Shown: positions 1 through 10,110, numbered from the stretch's first letter. The stretch is 64,000 nt of DNA from Pistricoccus aurantiacus (GCF_042682565.1 NZ_JBHUIC010000001.1); one strand, 5' to 3'. Numbers and translations are program-made. The notes: generated by a model from the sequence alone, not told the origin.

Positions 1-126
1 AACGTCTCTTGACGAGTCGCTTGTCTTGCATAAGAGATAACACCCCTCACGCCAACAAGCGCCCACATGAATTACCTGATCGATTGTTAAAGAGCTGCTG
101 CTGCAGCCAGGGTGGCCTCAGCAGCG
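1..126 (-). other. rRNA operon leader RNA (upstream of 16S, which is off the left edge)
   Basis: Read on the minus strand, this stretch follows a strong promoter and contains a boxA antitermination element followed by ATCAGGTAATTC and GTGTGGG-like sequence. That order closely matches the E. coli 16S leader, where boxA is followed by ATCAGACAATCTGTGTGGGC. No 16S sequence is present, so the gene begins beyond position 1. The role as rrn leader is inferred from this similarity. A position just before a 23S gene is less likely, because a promoter lies directly upstream. Confidence 0.85.
85..95 (-). promoter_or_regulatory. rrn boxA antitermination element
   Basis: The minus strand reads GCTCTTTAACA, identical to the core boxA of E. 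coli rrn leaders, which is bound by NusB/NusE when transcribed to protect rRNA transcripts from Rho. It lies about 30 bases downstream of the expected start of transcription. Confidence 0.88.
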
Positions 127-180
127 GATGCGTACTTTACGACCCCAAACGATAAAGCGCAAGGGGTAAAATGAAAAAAT
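127..180 (-). promoter_or_regulatory. rRNA operon promoter with UP-like A/T tract
   Basis: On the minus strand TTGCGC (157-162) and TAAAGT (134-139) are separated by 17 bases, giving a start near 127. Just upstream of the -35 box lies an A/T-rich stretch (163-180) resembling an UP element. The T-run of the prp terminator falls in this stretch, so the two signals share bases. Confidence 0.82.
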
Positions 181-226
181 TCGAAACCGCGAACCGGTGT
201 CTCTTAGGACGTCGATATCGCGGTTC
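174..226 (-). terminator. Rho-independent terminator of the prp operon
   Basis: Six bases after the prpD stop, the minus strand has AACCGCGA (218-225) and its complement TCGCGGTT (185-192), an 8-bp stem with a 25-base loop, followed by TCGAATTTTTT. The loop is long, but the T-run is good. It would stop prp transcription before the rrn promoter. Confidence 0.6.
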
Positions 227-230
227 ATGA

Positions 231-1715
231 CTAGATGACGAACAGATCGACGAAGCGCTGCACCGGCGTTTCTTCCAGCTTAGCCTGATCCGTGCAAAGC
301 GCAAAGATTTGCTCGCAGCGGCCCAGCGGAAAGCGCGTCGCCAGATTCGCCTTGAACTTGTCCTCCAGTAGCGGAATTCCTTCGTCTCGGCGGCGACGAT
401 GGCCTACCGGGTACTCCACCTCTACCCGGTCCGTCTTGGAGCCGTCCTTGAAGAATACCTGGATGGCATTGGCGATGGAGCGCTTGTCTGCCTCCAGATA
501 TTCCCGGGTATAGCGCTCGTCTTCGACGACTTCCATCTTGGCCCGGAGCTCGTCGATGATCGGATGAGCCTCGTGAAAATCGTCCTCGTAGTGTTCCGCC
601 ACCAGATTACCGAAGGCCAGGGGCACCGCGGTCATGTATTGCAGGCAGTGATCCCGATCCGCCGGATTGGCCAGCTTGCCTTCCTTGGAAATGATACGAA
701 TCGCGGACTCGTGGGTGGTAATGACGATCCTGTCGATCTCGTCGAGGCGATCCTTGACCTGAGGATGCAGCATCACCGCCGCCTCGCACGCGGTCTGGGA
801 ATGAAACTCTGCCGGAAAAGAAATCTTGAACAGCACATTTTCCATCACGTAGGTGTCGTAATCCTGGCTAAAACTGAACTTGCGCTCTCCTTCGGGTTTG
901 ATCTGCTGATCCTTGTTGGTCTTGGAGAAAAGCACATCGTAGAAGCCCCACTGCGGCGCGGACAGCGCCCCGGGAATGCCCATCTCGCCGCGCAGGGCGA
1001 TATCCGCCAGGCGTACCCCACGGGAAGTAGCGTCACCGGCGGCCCAGCTCTTGCGAGAACCGGCATTGGGCGCATGGCGATAGGTACGCAGACTCTGGCC
1101 ATCCACCCAGGCGTGAGACAACGCCGACAATAGCTGCTCGCGATTGGCGCCCATCAGTTTGGCGGTGACCGCTGTGGTCGCCACCTTGACCAGCACCACG
1201 TGATCGAGCCCCACGCGATTGAAGGAATTCTCCAGGGCGATTACTCCCTGAATCTCGTGGGCCATGATCATGGCCTCCAGCACGGCGCGCATGGTCAGCG
1301 GCGCCTCCCCCTCGGCGACACGCTTCTGGGAGAGATGATCCGCCACTGCCAGGATGCCGCCCAGATTGTCCGAGGGATGCCCCCACTCCGCAGCCAACCA
1401 GGTATCATTGTAATCAAGCCAACGAACGATGGCGCCGATGTCCCAGGCCGCCTTGACCGGATCCAGCCGGAAGGAGGTGCCCGGCACCCGGGCGCCGTGG
1501 GGCACCACCGTTCCTTCGACCAGCGGGCCGAGATGCTTGGTGCACTCGGGGAACCGCAGCGCCAGAAGGCCACAGCCCAAGGTATCCATCAGACAATTAC
1601 GTGCGGTATCCAGAGCTTCGTCACTGTCGATCTTGTAATCGAGCACATAATCGGCAATTTTCTGAAGTTCTTCGTCATAGTCCGGACGAATATTGCTTTC
1701 GACGGTCGCGCTCAT
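231..1715 (-). CDS. prpD: 2-methylcitrate dehydratase PrpD
   Basis: PrpD of the MmgE/PrpD family dehydrates 2-methylcitrate to 2-methyl-cis-aconitate in the cytoplasmic methylcitrate cycle, which turns propionyl-CoA into pyruvate and succinate. The start was set at 1715 (N-terminus MSATVES): AAAAGGAG lies 7 bases upstream. An ATG at 1733 in the same frame is part of this ribosome binding site and is rejected. The product is 494 residues, close to the usual 480-495. It is the last gene of the operon, 57 bases after prpF, and is followed by a terminator. AcnD and PrpF upstream perform the same step by another route, so PrpD may be partly redundant. Confidence 0.93.
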   Translation of the reverse strand: MSATVESNIRPDYDEELQKIADYVLDYKIDSDEALDTARNCLMDTLGCGLLALRFPECTKHLGPLVEGTVVPHGARVPGTSFRLDPVKAAWDIGAIVRWLDYNDTWLAAEWGHPSDNLGGILAVADHLSQKRVAEGEAPLTMRAVLEAMIMAHEIQGVIALENSFNRVGLDHVVLVKVATTAVTAKLMGANREQLLSALSHAWVDGQSLRTYRHAPNAGSRKSWAAGDATSRGVRLADIALRGEMGIPGALSAPQWGFYDVLFSKTNKDQQIKPEGERKFSFSQDYDTYVMENVLFKISFPAEFHSQTACEAAVMLHPQVKDRLDEIDRIVITTHESAIRIISKEGKLANPADRDHCLQYMTAVPLAFGNLVAEHYEDDFHEAHPIIDELRAKMEVVEDERYTREYLEADKRSIANAIQVFFKDGSKTDRVEVEYPVGHRRRRDEGIPLLEDKFKANLATRFPLGRCEQIFALCTDQAKLEETPVQRFVDLFVI

Positions 1716-1772
1716 CGGGCATCTCCTTTTCATTCAACGATATCGAACGAGTGTTCTTTTCGGCCGGCAATG

Positions 1773-2966
1773 TCAGGCCTCGATCACCTCTCCGGGAACG
1801 CGCACCCAGCCTTCCATCAGTACGCGGGCGCTGCGGCTCATGACCGCCTTGGTGGCGGTCCATTGACCGCCTTCCTGACGCGCCTCGCCACCGACCCGCA
1901 GGGTGCCGGAGGGATGGCCGAAGCGCACCGATGTTCGCTCGCCGCCGCCGGCCTGATTGACCAGAGTGCCCGGCACCGCCGCCGCCGCACTGATCGCCAC
2001 CGCCGCCGTCCCCATCATGGCATGGTGCAGCTTGCCCATGGACAGCGCCCGGACCAGCAGATCCAGATCCGCGGCCTTGATCTGCTTGCCGCTGGAGGAC
2101 AGGTAATCCGCCGGCTCGGCGACGAAGGCCACCTTGGGGGTATGCTGACGACCCGCCGCTTCGTCCGGATGCTTGATCAGCCCCATGCGCATCGCGCCAT
2201 GGGCGCGCAGGGTCTCGAAGCGAACCAGGGCCTCGGGATCGCCATTGATGGCTTCCTGAAGCTCCGTCCCAGTGTAGCCGAGGTCCTTCGCCCGAACGAA
2301 AATGGTCGGAATACCCGCGTTGATCAAGGTGGCTTCGATCAGACCACCTTCGACCACAGCTTCCGGCACTTCCAGCTTGTCCACCACATTACCGGTAGGA
2401 AACATGGCGCCTTCACCAGCCGCCGGATCCTGAAACTCGATTTCCACTTCCGCAGCGGAGAAGGTCACGCCGTCCAGCTCGAAGTCGCCGGTTTCCTGCA
2501 CCTGGCCATCCGTGATCGGCACCCGGGCGATGATGGTTTTCTCGATGTTGGCCTGCCAGATGCGCACCGTGGCCACGCCATTTTCCGGAATGCGACCAGG
2601 GTCCACCAGACCGGAGCTGATGGCGAAGGCCCCCACCGCCGCGGTCAGATTGCCGCAGTTGCCGCTCCAATCGACGAAGGGCTTGTCGATGGAAACCTGG
2701 CCGAACAAGTAGTCCACATCGTGATCCGGCCGGGTCGGCATGGCGAGAATCACCGTCTTGCTGGTACTCGAGGACGCCCCGCCCATGCCGTCGATCTGCT
2801 TGCCGTAGGGGTCCGGGCTGCCGATCACCCGCAGCAGCAGCGCATCACGCACCGCTCCCGGCGTTCGGGCGGCTTCCGGCAGATCGTCGAGACGAAAGAA
2901 CACCCCCTTGCTGGTGCCGCCGCGCATATAGGTAGCGGGAATGCGAATCTGCGCTTGATGCGTCAT
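1773..2966 (-). CDS. prpF: 2-methylaconitate cis-trans isomerase PrpF
   Basis: PrpF isomerises 2-methyl-trans-aconitate made by AcnD to the cis form used by the hydratase step. The 397-residue product has the family N-terminus with YMRGGTSKG (about residues 13-21) and the conserved Cys-containing region GNCGNL in the middle. The start ATG has GGAGG about 9 bases upstream, inside the end of acnD; only one base separates the acnD stop from the prpF stretch, so the two are translationally coupled. The constant pairing acnD-prpF in proteobacteria supports the call. Confidence 0.95.
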   Translation of the reverse strand: MTHQAQIRIPATYMRGGTSKGVFFRLDDLPEAARTPGAVRDALLLRVIGSPDPYGKQIDGMGGASSSTSKTVILAMPTRPDHDVDYLFGQVSIDKPFVDWSGNCGNLTAAVGAFAISSGLVDPGRIPENGVATVRIWQANIEKTIIARVPITDGQVQETGDFELDGVTFSAAEVEIEFQDPAAGEGAMFPTGNVVDKLEVPEAVVEGGLIEATLINAGIPTIFVRAKDLGYTGTELQEAINGDPEALVRFETLRAHGAMRMGLIKHPDEAAGRQHTPKVAFVAEPADYLSSSGKQIKAADLDLLVRALSMGKLHHAMMGTAAVAISAAAAVPGTLVNQAGGGERTSVRFGHPSGTLRVGGEARQEGGQWTATKAVMSRSARVLMEGWVRVPGEVIEA

Positions 2967-2967
2967 T

Positions 2968-5562
2968 TCAGGCCACCTCCTCGGCTTCGAGGAAATCCTG
3001 GGCGAAGCGTTGCAACACGCCCCCGGCGGAATAGATCGACATCTCCTCCTGGGTATCCAGGCGACAGATCACTGGCATCTCGATACTCTCGCCGCTGTGG
3101 CGGTGAATTACCAGGGTCATGGTGGCGCCAGGCCGGTAATCGCCGATGACGTCAAAGGTCTCGGTACCGTCCAGTTCCAGGGTCTTGCGGGTAGTGCCTG
3201 CTTCGAATTCCAGAGGCAGCACGCCCATGCCGATCAGATTGGTGCGGTGAATGCGCTCGAAGCCCTCCGCGACGATCGCCTCCACTCCCGCCAGGCGCAC
3301 GCCCTTGGCGGCCCAGTCCCGGGAGGAGCCCTGACCGTAGTCCGCCCCGGCGATGATGATCAACGGCTGCTTGCGCGCCATGTAGGTCTCGATGGCCTCC
3401 CACATGCGAGTCACCTCGCCTTCCGGCTCGACCCGCGCCAGGGATCCCTGGATCACCTCACCGTTTTCGTCCCGCACCATCTCGTTGAACAGCTTGGGAT
3501 TGGCGAAGGTGGCCCGCTGGGCGGTCAGGTGATCCCCCCGGTGGGTCGCATAGGAATTGAAGTCTTCCTCTGGCAGGCCCATCTTTGCCAGATACTCGCC
3601 GGCGGCGCTGTCCGCCAGGATAGCATTGGATGGCGACAGATGGTCCGTAGTGATGTTGTCCGGCAAAATCGCCAGCGGCCGCATGCCCTTTAGACTGTTT
3701 TCCGAGGCAAGCGCCCCCTCCCAGTAAGGCGGACGGCGAATGTAGGTGCTCATCTCCCGCCAGTCGTAGAGCGGGCTCTTGGCCGCCTCGCCCCGGTCCA
3801 GATCGAACATGGGAATATAGACCTGCTGGAACTGCTCCGGCTTGACATACTCCTTGACGATGGCATCGATTTCCTCGTCGGAAGGCCAGATATCCTTGAG
3901 GGTGACAGAGTTTCCATGTGGGTCCGTGCCCAGCACGTCCTGCTCGATATCGAAACGCACGGTGCCGGCGATGGCGTAGGCCACCACCAGGGGCGGCGAC
4001 GCCAGAAAGGCCTGCTTGGCGTAGGGATGAATGCGCCCGTCGAAGTTACGGTTGCCGGATAGTACCGCGGTGCTGTAGAGATCCCGGTCGATGATTTCCT
4101 GCTGGATTTTCGGATCCAGAGCGCCGCTCATGCCGTTGCAGGTGGTGCAGGCGTAGGCGACGATACCGAAGCCGAGCTTCTCCAGCTCCGACAATAAACC
4201 GGCTTCTTCCAGGTAAAGTCGCGCGACTTTCGACCCAGGGGCGAAGGAAGACTTTACCCAGGGCTTGCGAACCAGCCCCAGTTCATTGGCTTTTCTTGCC
4301 AGCAGAGCAGCCGCCACCACGTTGCGCGGGTTGGAGGTATTGGTGCAGCTTGTGATCGCCGCGATGATCACCGCCCCATCCGGCAATTCGCCCTTTGTTT
4401 CTTCCCATGACCCGGCGATACCCCGCGCCGCCAGCTCGGAAGTCGGCAGCTTGGCATGGGGATTGGACGGGCCAGCCATGGTGCGGTCCACGCTCGACAG
4501 ATCGAAGCGCAGCACCCGCTCGTACTCGGCGCTTTCCAGGCTGTCCGCCCAGAGGCCCGCGGTCCTGGCGTAGTTCTCGACCAAAGCCACCTGCTCCGGC
4601 TCTCGGCCGGTGAGCTTGAGATAGTCGATGGTCTGGTCGTCGATATAGAACATCGCCGCGGTGGCGCCGTATTCCGGGGTCATGTTGGAAATGGTGGCTC
4701 GGTCACCGATGGTCAGGCTGGCGGCGCCCTCGCCGAAGAACTCCAGGTAGGCTCCTACCACCCGCTCCCGGCGCAGAAATTCCGTCAGGGCCAAGACAAT
4801 ATCCGTGGCGGTGATGCCCGGCTGGCGCTTGCCCACCAGTTCCACGCCGACGATATCCGGCAAACGCATCATGGAAGCCCGGCCCAGCATCACGCTTTCC
4901 GCTTCCAGCCCGCCCACCCCCACGGCGATCACCCCCAGGGCATCGATATGCGGCGTATGACTGTCGGTGCCCACGCAGGTGTCTGGAAAAGCTACTCCAT
5001 CGCGAGCCTGAATCACCGGCGACATCTTCTCCAGGTTGATCTGGTGCATGATGCCGTTGCCCGCCGGAATCACGTCCACGTTCTCGAAGGCGGTCTTGGT
5101 CCAGTCGATGAAGTGAAAGCGATCCTCGTTGCGACGATCCTCGATGGCCCGGTTCTTCTCGAAGGCGTCCTCCTCGAAGCCCGCGTGCTCCACCGCCAGG
5201 GAATGATCGACGATCAGTTGGGTGGGCACCACCGGATTGACCTTGGCCGGATCGCCGCCCTGCTCGGCGATGGCATCCCGCAGCCCCGCCAGGTCCACCA
5301 GGGCGGTCTGCCCCAGGATGTCGTGACACACGACCCGGGCCGGATACCAGGGGAAATCCAGATCCTGGCGACGCTCGATAATCTGCCCGAGGGCGTCCCC
5401 GAGGGATGCCGGGTCACAGCGGCGCACCAGGTTCTCTGCCAGCACCCGCGAGGTATAGGGCAGGCCATCATAGGCACCGGGCTTGATCGCTTCGATCGCG
5501 GCTCGGGTATCGAAGTAGTCCAAGTCGGTACCGGAGAGGCGTTTGCGGTAATCAGTATTCAT
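2968..5562 (-). CDS. acnD: Fe/S-dependent 2-methylisocitrate dehydratase AcnD
   Basis: AcnD is an aconitase-like [4Fe-4S] enzyme that dehydrates 2-methylcitrate to methylaconitate. The 864-residue protein has DSHTPH in the N-terminal domain and three cluster cysteines: C406 in ITSCTNTSNP and C472/C475 in CTTCNGMSG. The C-terminal swivel domain carries the QGSSRDWAAKG motif. It is distinguished from housekeeping AcnA by its place between prpC and prpF, since the aconitase families are otherwise close in sequence. No strong ribosome binding site is visible before the ATG; an 80-base gap with a hairpin separates it from prpC. Confidence 0.93.
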   Translation of the reverse strand: MNTDYRKRLSGTDLDYFDTRAAIEAIKPGAYDGLPYTSRVLAENLVRRCDPASLGDALGQIIERRQDLDFPWYPARVVCHDILGQTALVDLAGLRDAIAEQGGDPAKVNPVVPTQLIVDHSLAVEHAGFEEDAFEKNRAIEDRRNEDRFHFIDWTKTAFENVDVIPAGNGIMHQINLEKMSPVIQARDGVAFPDTCVGTDSHTPHIDALGVIAVGVGGLEAESVMLGRASMMRLPDIVGVELVGKRQPGITATDIVLALTEFLRRERVVGAYLEFFGEGAASLTIGDRATISNMTPEYGATAAMFYIDDQTIDYLKLTGREPEQVALVENYARTAGLWADSLESAEYERVLRFDLSSVDRTMAGPSNPHAKLPTSELAARGIAGSWEETKGELPDGAVIIAAITSCTNTSNPRNVVAAALLARKANELGLVRKPWVKSSFAPGSKVARLYLEEAGLLSELEKLGFGIVAYACTTCNGMSGALDPKIQQEIIDRDLYSTAVLSGNRNFDGRIHPYAKQAFLASPPLVVAYAIAGTVRFDIEQDVLGTDPHGNSVTLKDIWPSDEEIDAIVKEYVKPEQFQQVYIPMFDLDRGEAAKSPLYDWREMSTYIRRPPYWEGALASENSLKGMRPLAILPDNITTDHLSPSNAILADSAAGEYLAKMGLPEEDFNSYATHRGDHLTAQRATFANPKLFNEMVRDENGEVIQGSLARVEPEGEVTRMWEAIETYMARKQPLIIIAGADYGQGSSRDWAAKGVRLAGVEAIVAEGFERIHRTNLIGMGVLPLEFEAGTTRKTLELDGTETFDVIGDYRPGATMTLVIHRHSGESIEMPVICRLDTQEEMSIYSAGGVLQRFAQDFLEAEEVA

Positions 5563-5602
5563 GTCAGGTAGTCATCGAGTCAGGTCGTTAAACTGTGGGA
5601 GC

Positions 5603-5626
5603 GACCGTGGCACATGGGCCACGGTC
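5603..5626. repeat. Intercistronic hairpin between prpC and acnD
   Basis: GACCGTGGC (5603-5611) and GCCACGGTC (5618-5626) form a perfect 9-bp stem with a 6-base loop. There is no T-run on either strand, so it is not a typical terminator. It is preceded by CTGTGGGAG, which recalls the head of REP elements in pseudomonads. It may stabilise or process the prp mRNA. Confidence 0.55.
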
Positions 5627-5642
5627 ATCGGGAAAGCGAGGT

Positions 5643-6770
5643 TCAATCACGCTGCTCGATGGGCAGCCACTCGCGTGCTTCCGGGCCCACATAGTCCGCG
5701 CTGGGGCGGATGATGCGGTTGTTCTCCCGCTGCTCGAACACATGGGCGCACCAGCCGGTGACCCGGGAGCAGACAAAGATCGGCGTGAACAGCTTGGTGG
5801 GAATACCCATGAAGTGATAGGCGCTGGCGTGGAAGAAATCCGCGTTGCAGAAGAGCTTCTTCTCCCGCCACATCACTTCCTCGACCCGCTCGGATACCGC
5901 GTAGAGACGATCGTCCCCCACGTCGTCGGAAAGCTTCTTCGACCACTTCTTGATGATGGCGTTGCGCGGATCCGACTCCCGATAGACCGCGTGGCCGAAG
6001 CCCATGATCTTTTCCTTGCGCTCGAGCTTGCCGAGGGTTTCCTTCTCCGCCTCGTCCGGGCTCTGCCAGTCCTCGATCATCGCCATGGCTGCCTCGTTGG
6101 CGCCGCCGTGCAAGGGGCCGCGCAGGGAACCGACGGCGCCGGTGACGCAGGAGTGCATGTCGGAAAGCGTCGAGGCACACACCCGAGCGGTAAAGGTCGA
6201 GGCGTTGAACTCGTGCTCCGCGTAGAGAATCAAGGAGACGTTCATCACCCGCGCGTGTAGCTCCGAGGCGGGCTTGCCGTGCAGCAGATGCAGAAAATGG
6301 CCGCCCACGGACTCGTCGTCGGTCACCGTATCGATGCGCTCGCCGTCATGGGAGTAGCGATACCAGTAGTTGATGATCGAGGGAAAGGCCGCCAGCAGTC
6401 GGTCGGAGACATCCTGCTGCTCATCGAAGCTCTGTTCGGTTTCCAGATTGCCCAGCATCGAGGCGCCGGTGCGCATCACGTCCATGGGATGGGCGTCCGC
6501 GGGGATCTGCTCGAGCACGGTTTTCAAAGCATCAGGCAACTCCCGCAGCCCCTTGAGCTTGGCGATGTAGTCGTCCAGCTCCTGCTGGTTCGGCAGCTTG
6601 CCCTTGAGCAGCAGATAGGCCACTTCCTCGAAGCGGGCGTTATCCGCCAGATCCTGAACATCATAACCGCGGTAGGCAAGCCCGGAACCGCTCTCGCCTA
6701 CAGTACAGAGTGCCGTGGTGCCGGCGCTCTGGCCACGCAGGCCGGCACCGCCGGTAGGTTTGTCCGTCAT
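5643..6770 (-). CDS. prpC: 2-methylcitrate synthase PrpC
   Basis: PrpC condenses propionyl-CoA with oxaloacetate, the entry step of the methylcitrate cycle. The citrate synthase fold is recognised by GPLHGGANE, the FGHAVYR segment and the C-terminal arginine-rich substrate region near CSRVTGW. The 375-residue length is that of short methylcitrate synthases rather than the roughly 430-residue TCA citrate synthases. The start was set at 6770 (MTDKPTGG), 7 bases from AGGAG; an ATG at 6773 is equally possible, while the ATG at 6797 lies upstream of the ribosome binding site. It follows prpB by about 40 bases. Confidence 0.94.
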   Translation of the reverse strand: MTDKPTGGAGLRGQSAGTTALCTVGESGSGLAYRGYDVQDLADNARFEEVAYLLLKGKLPNQQELDDYIAKLKGLRELPDALKTVLEQIPADAHPMDVMRTGASMLGNLETEQSFDEQQDVSDRLLAAFPSIINYWYRYSHDGERIDTVTDDESVGGHFLHLLHGKPASELHARVMNVSLILYAEHEFNASTFTARVCASTLSDMHSCVTGAVGSLRGPLHGGANEAAMAMIEDWQSPDEAEKETLGKLERKEKIMGFGHAVYRESDPRNAIIKKWSKKLSDDVGDDRLYAVSERVEEVMWREKKLFCNADFFHASAYHFMGIPTKLFTPIFVCSRVTGWCAHVFEQRENNRIIRPSADYVGPEAREWLPIEQRD

Positions 6771-6814
6771 CATTTTTCTCCTGTATTTACTTGGCATCCA
6801 CTGGCCGGTCAGTA

Positions 6815-7711
6815 TCAGCCTTGACTCGAGGGATCGTCGCTTTCGAAAAGCGCATCCAGCTTGCGCTCGAACTCATGATAGTTGAGGAAGTCATAGAGCT
6901 CGTCCCGGGTCTGCATCAGTTCCACCACGTCCCGCTGATGGCCCTTGTCGTGGATGCTTTGATAGACCTTGAGGGCCGCGGCATTCATGGCGCGGAAAGC
7001 GGACAGCGGATACAGCACCATGCGACAGCCCACCTCGGCGAGTTCCTGTTGACTGAACAGGGGCGTGGCGCCGAATTCGGTGATGTTGGCAAGAATCGGC
7101 GCGTTCACTCGCTCGCAGAAGGCCTGATAGTCATCCAGGCTGTGTACCGCCTCGGCAAAGATTGCATCGGCGCCGGCCTCGATGCAGGCGTTGGCCCGGT
7201 CGATGGCCGCGTCCAGCCCTTCCTTCTGGAAAGCATCGGTGCGGGCGATCAGGTAGAAGTCCGGATCGAGCCGGGCGTCCGCCGCCGCCTTGATGCGGTC
7301 GACCATTTCCTGTCGGGAGACGATGGCCTTGTTGGGACGATGGCCGCAGCGCTTCTGGGCCACCTGATCCTCGATATGCACCGCCGCCACCCCGGCCCGC
7401 TGCATTTCCTTGACGGTACGGGCGATGTTGAAGGCCCCACCCCAGCCGGTATCGATATCCACCAGCAGCGGCAGGTCCGTCGCGCCGCAGATACGATGGG
7501 CGTCCTGAACCACGTCGTTCATGGTGGTCATGCCCAGATCCGGCAGGCCGAAGGAGGCGTTGGCCACGCCGCCGCCGGATAGATAGATCGCCGAATGGCC
7601 GACTCGCTCCGCCATCATGGCGGTGTAAGCGTTGATGGTGCCGAGTATGGGTAGCGGATGATTGGTCTCGAGGGCGGCGCGGAAACGCACGCCGGGAGTC
7701 TGCTGTGTCAT
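6815..7711 (-). CDS. prpB: 2-methylisocitrate lyase PrpB
   Basis: PrpB cleaves 2-methylisocitrate to pyruvate and succinate, the last step of the cycle. It belongs to the isocitrate lyase/PEP mutase superfamily. The 298-residue protein has the metal-binding DIDTGWGG segment and the catalytic loop KRCGHR with C122. AGGAG lies 6 bases before the ATG. It is the first enzyme gene of the operon, 60 bases after the GntR regulator and on the same strand, so the regulator and enzymes are probably cotranscribed. Confidence 0.95.
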   Translation of the reverse strand: MTQQTPGVRFRAALETNHPLPILGTINAYTAMMAERVGHSAIYLSGGGVANASFGLPDLGMTTMNDVVQDAHRICGATDLPLLVDIDTGWGGAFNIARTVKEMQRAGVAAVHIEDQVAQKRCGHRPNKAIVSRQEMVDRIKAAADARLDPDFYLIARTDAFQKEGLDAAIDRANACIEAGADAIFAEAVHSLDDYQAFCERVNAPILANITEFGATPLFSQQELAEVGCRMVLYPLSAFRAMNAAALKVYQSIHDKGHQRDVVELMQTRDELYDFLNYHEFERKLDALFESDDPSSQG

Positions 7712-7771
7712 GATGCGCTCCTGTAAAGAAGTAACGGGTGGCGGTCGCGATGACGCCGGTAAACAACGGTT

Positions 7772-8479
7772 TCACGCCGACGCTGAACTTTCCTTCAATG
7801 TCGCCGCGTAACGGTCCGCGACATTGGCCCGAGACGCGCTGACGTGACGACGCATCAAAAGCTCCGCGAGTTCCGCATCGCCGGCTTCAATGGCATCGAC
7901 GATACGATGGTGCTCGACGAAAGCGCGCTGCGGCCGCGCTCCCCCGGCGCTGAACTGGGTGCGATAGAGTCTCACCAGATAGTAGAGATCGTCGCAAAGC
8001 ATGGTCACCAGCATGCGATTATGGCTGCCCTGCACGATCCTGTAGTGAAAATCCAGATCGCCTTCTCGCTGATAGTAAGCTTCGCCGCGCTGCAGGTCCG
8101 CCTGACGCTCGTGTCCCGCCAGTACCTCACGCAGCGCCGCGATTTCCTTTGGGGTCATGTACTCGGCGGCGAGTCTTGCGGCCATGCTTTCCAATGCCTC
8201 GCGCACATCGAACAGCTCAAGCAGCTCCACCATGGTCAACTTCACGACTCGTGCGCCCACATGAGGCACTCGTTCGATCAGTCGATGCGCCTCCAGCCGA
8301 CGCATGGCCTCCCGGAGCGGGCCGCGGGAAATGCCATAAGTCTTGGATAGCCCTGGCTCGGTAATCTTGCTGCCCGGCGCCAGCTCGCCCCGCACGATGG
8401 CATCCTGGAGCTGTTGAAACACCCGCTCCGCCAAGGTGCGCACTTCGGTCGCGGTAGTTTCAGTAGTCGTAAAGTTCAT
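7772..8479 (-). CDS. GntR-family (FCD subfamily) regulator of the prp operon
   Basis: The product has an N-terminal winged helix-turn-helix of the GntR family (roughly residues 15-80, with the ISRGPLREAMRRLEAHRLI helix region) and a C-terminal all-helical FCD ligand domain, about 235 residues in all. The ATG at 8479 was chosen; a TTG at 8494 is in frame but falls inside the operator palindrome. Its position directly before prpB points to control of propionate catabolism, as for GntR regulators called PrpQ in comparative work, in place of the sigma-54 activator PrpR of enterics. The ligand is probably a cycle intermediate; that is inference. Its promoter carries a perfect palindrome, so autorepression is likely. 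Confidence 0.88.
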   Translation of the reverse strand: MNFTTTETTATEVRTLAERVFQQLQDAIVRGELAPGSKITEPGLSKTYGISRGPLREAMRRLEAHRLIERVPHVGARVVKLTMVELLELFDVREALESMAARLAAEYMTPKEIAALREVLAGHERQADLQRGEAYYQREGDLDFHYRIVQGSHNRMLVTMLCDDLYYLVRLYRTQFSAGGARPQRAFVEHHRIVDAIEAGDAELAELLMRRHVSASRANVADRYAATLKESSASA

Positions 8480-8483
8480 ATTG

Positions 8484-8495
8484 ATTGTCGACAAT
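8484..8495. promoter_or_regulatory. Operator 1: perfect palindrome ATTGTCGACAAT
   Basis: A 12-bp perfect palindrome lies between the predicted start of transcription and the ATG of the GntR gene. The TTGT-N2-ACAA form is typical of FCD-type GntR operators. Binding here would block transcription of the whole prp operon. Confidence 0.75.
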
Positions 8496-8509
8496 TAAGC
8501 ATTGATAGT

Positions 8510-8538
8510 ACTGTAGTCTTCCCCGAGAAATGGGTCAA
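8510..8538 (-). promoter_or_regulatory. Promoter of the gntR-prp operon
   Basis: The minus strand has TTGACC (8533-8538), 17 bases, then TACAGT (8510-8515). Transcription would start about 8 bases before operator 1. Confidence 0.65.
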
Positions 8539-8602
8539 TAGATGTGAATACACGCCAATCTAGGTCTTTCGTCGTAAGCATCGTTCATTCCCGACAGAGT
8601 CC

Positions 8603-8612
8603 TTGTCGACAA
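8603..8612. promoter_or_regulatory. Operator 2: second TTGTCGACAA palindrome
   Basis: An identical 10-bp core lies 118 bp, centre to centre, from operator 1, in the divergent region before pabB. Its left half also overlaps a possible plus-strand -35 (TTGTCG) with TATTGC 17 bases on. Two identical sites suggest looping or joint control of prp and pabB. Confidence 0.65.
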
Positions 8613-8697
8613 TCTCGAAGACTCTTATTGCCTGTGAACGGGACAAACCTCAAAGCTCTCCGTAAGATATTGTCCTCGCACAGTCAGGCGCTTCCTT

Positions 8698-10110
<1,413 letters not shown>

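Noticed and set aside
1716..1733. PrpD start at ATG 1733
   Set aside because: The ATG and following codons form the Shine-Dalgarno sequence of the start at 1715.
1200..3149. 649-codon plus-strand frame across prpD, prpF and acnD
   Set aside because: It is antisense to three recognised genes and shows no domain.
8480..8494. TTG start of the GntR gene at 8494
   Set aside because: It falls within the perfect operator palindrome, and an ATG follows at 8479.
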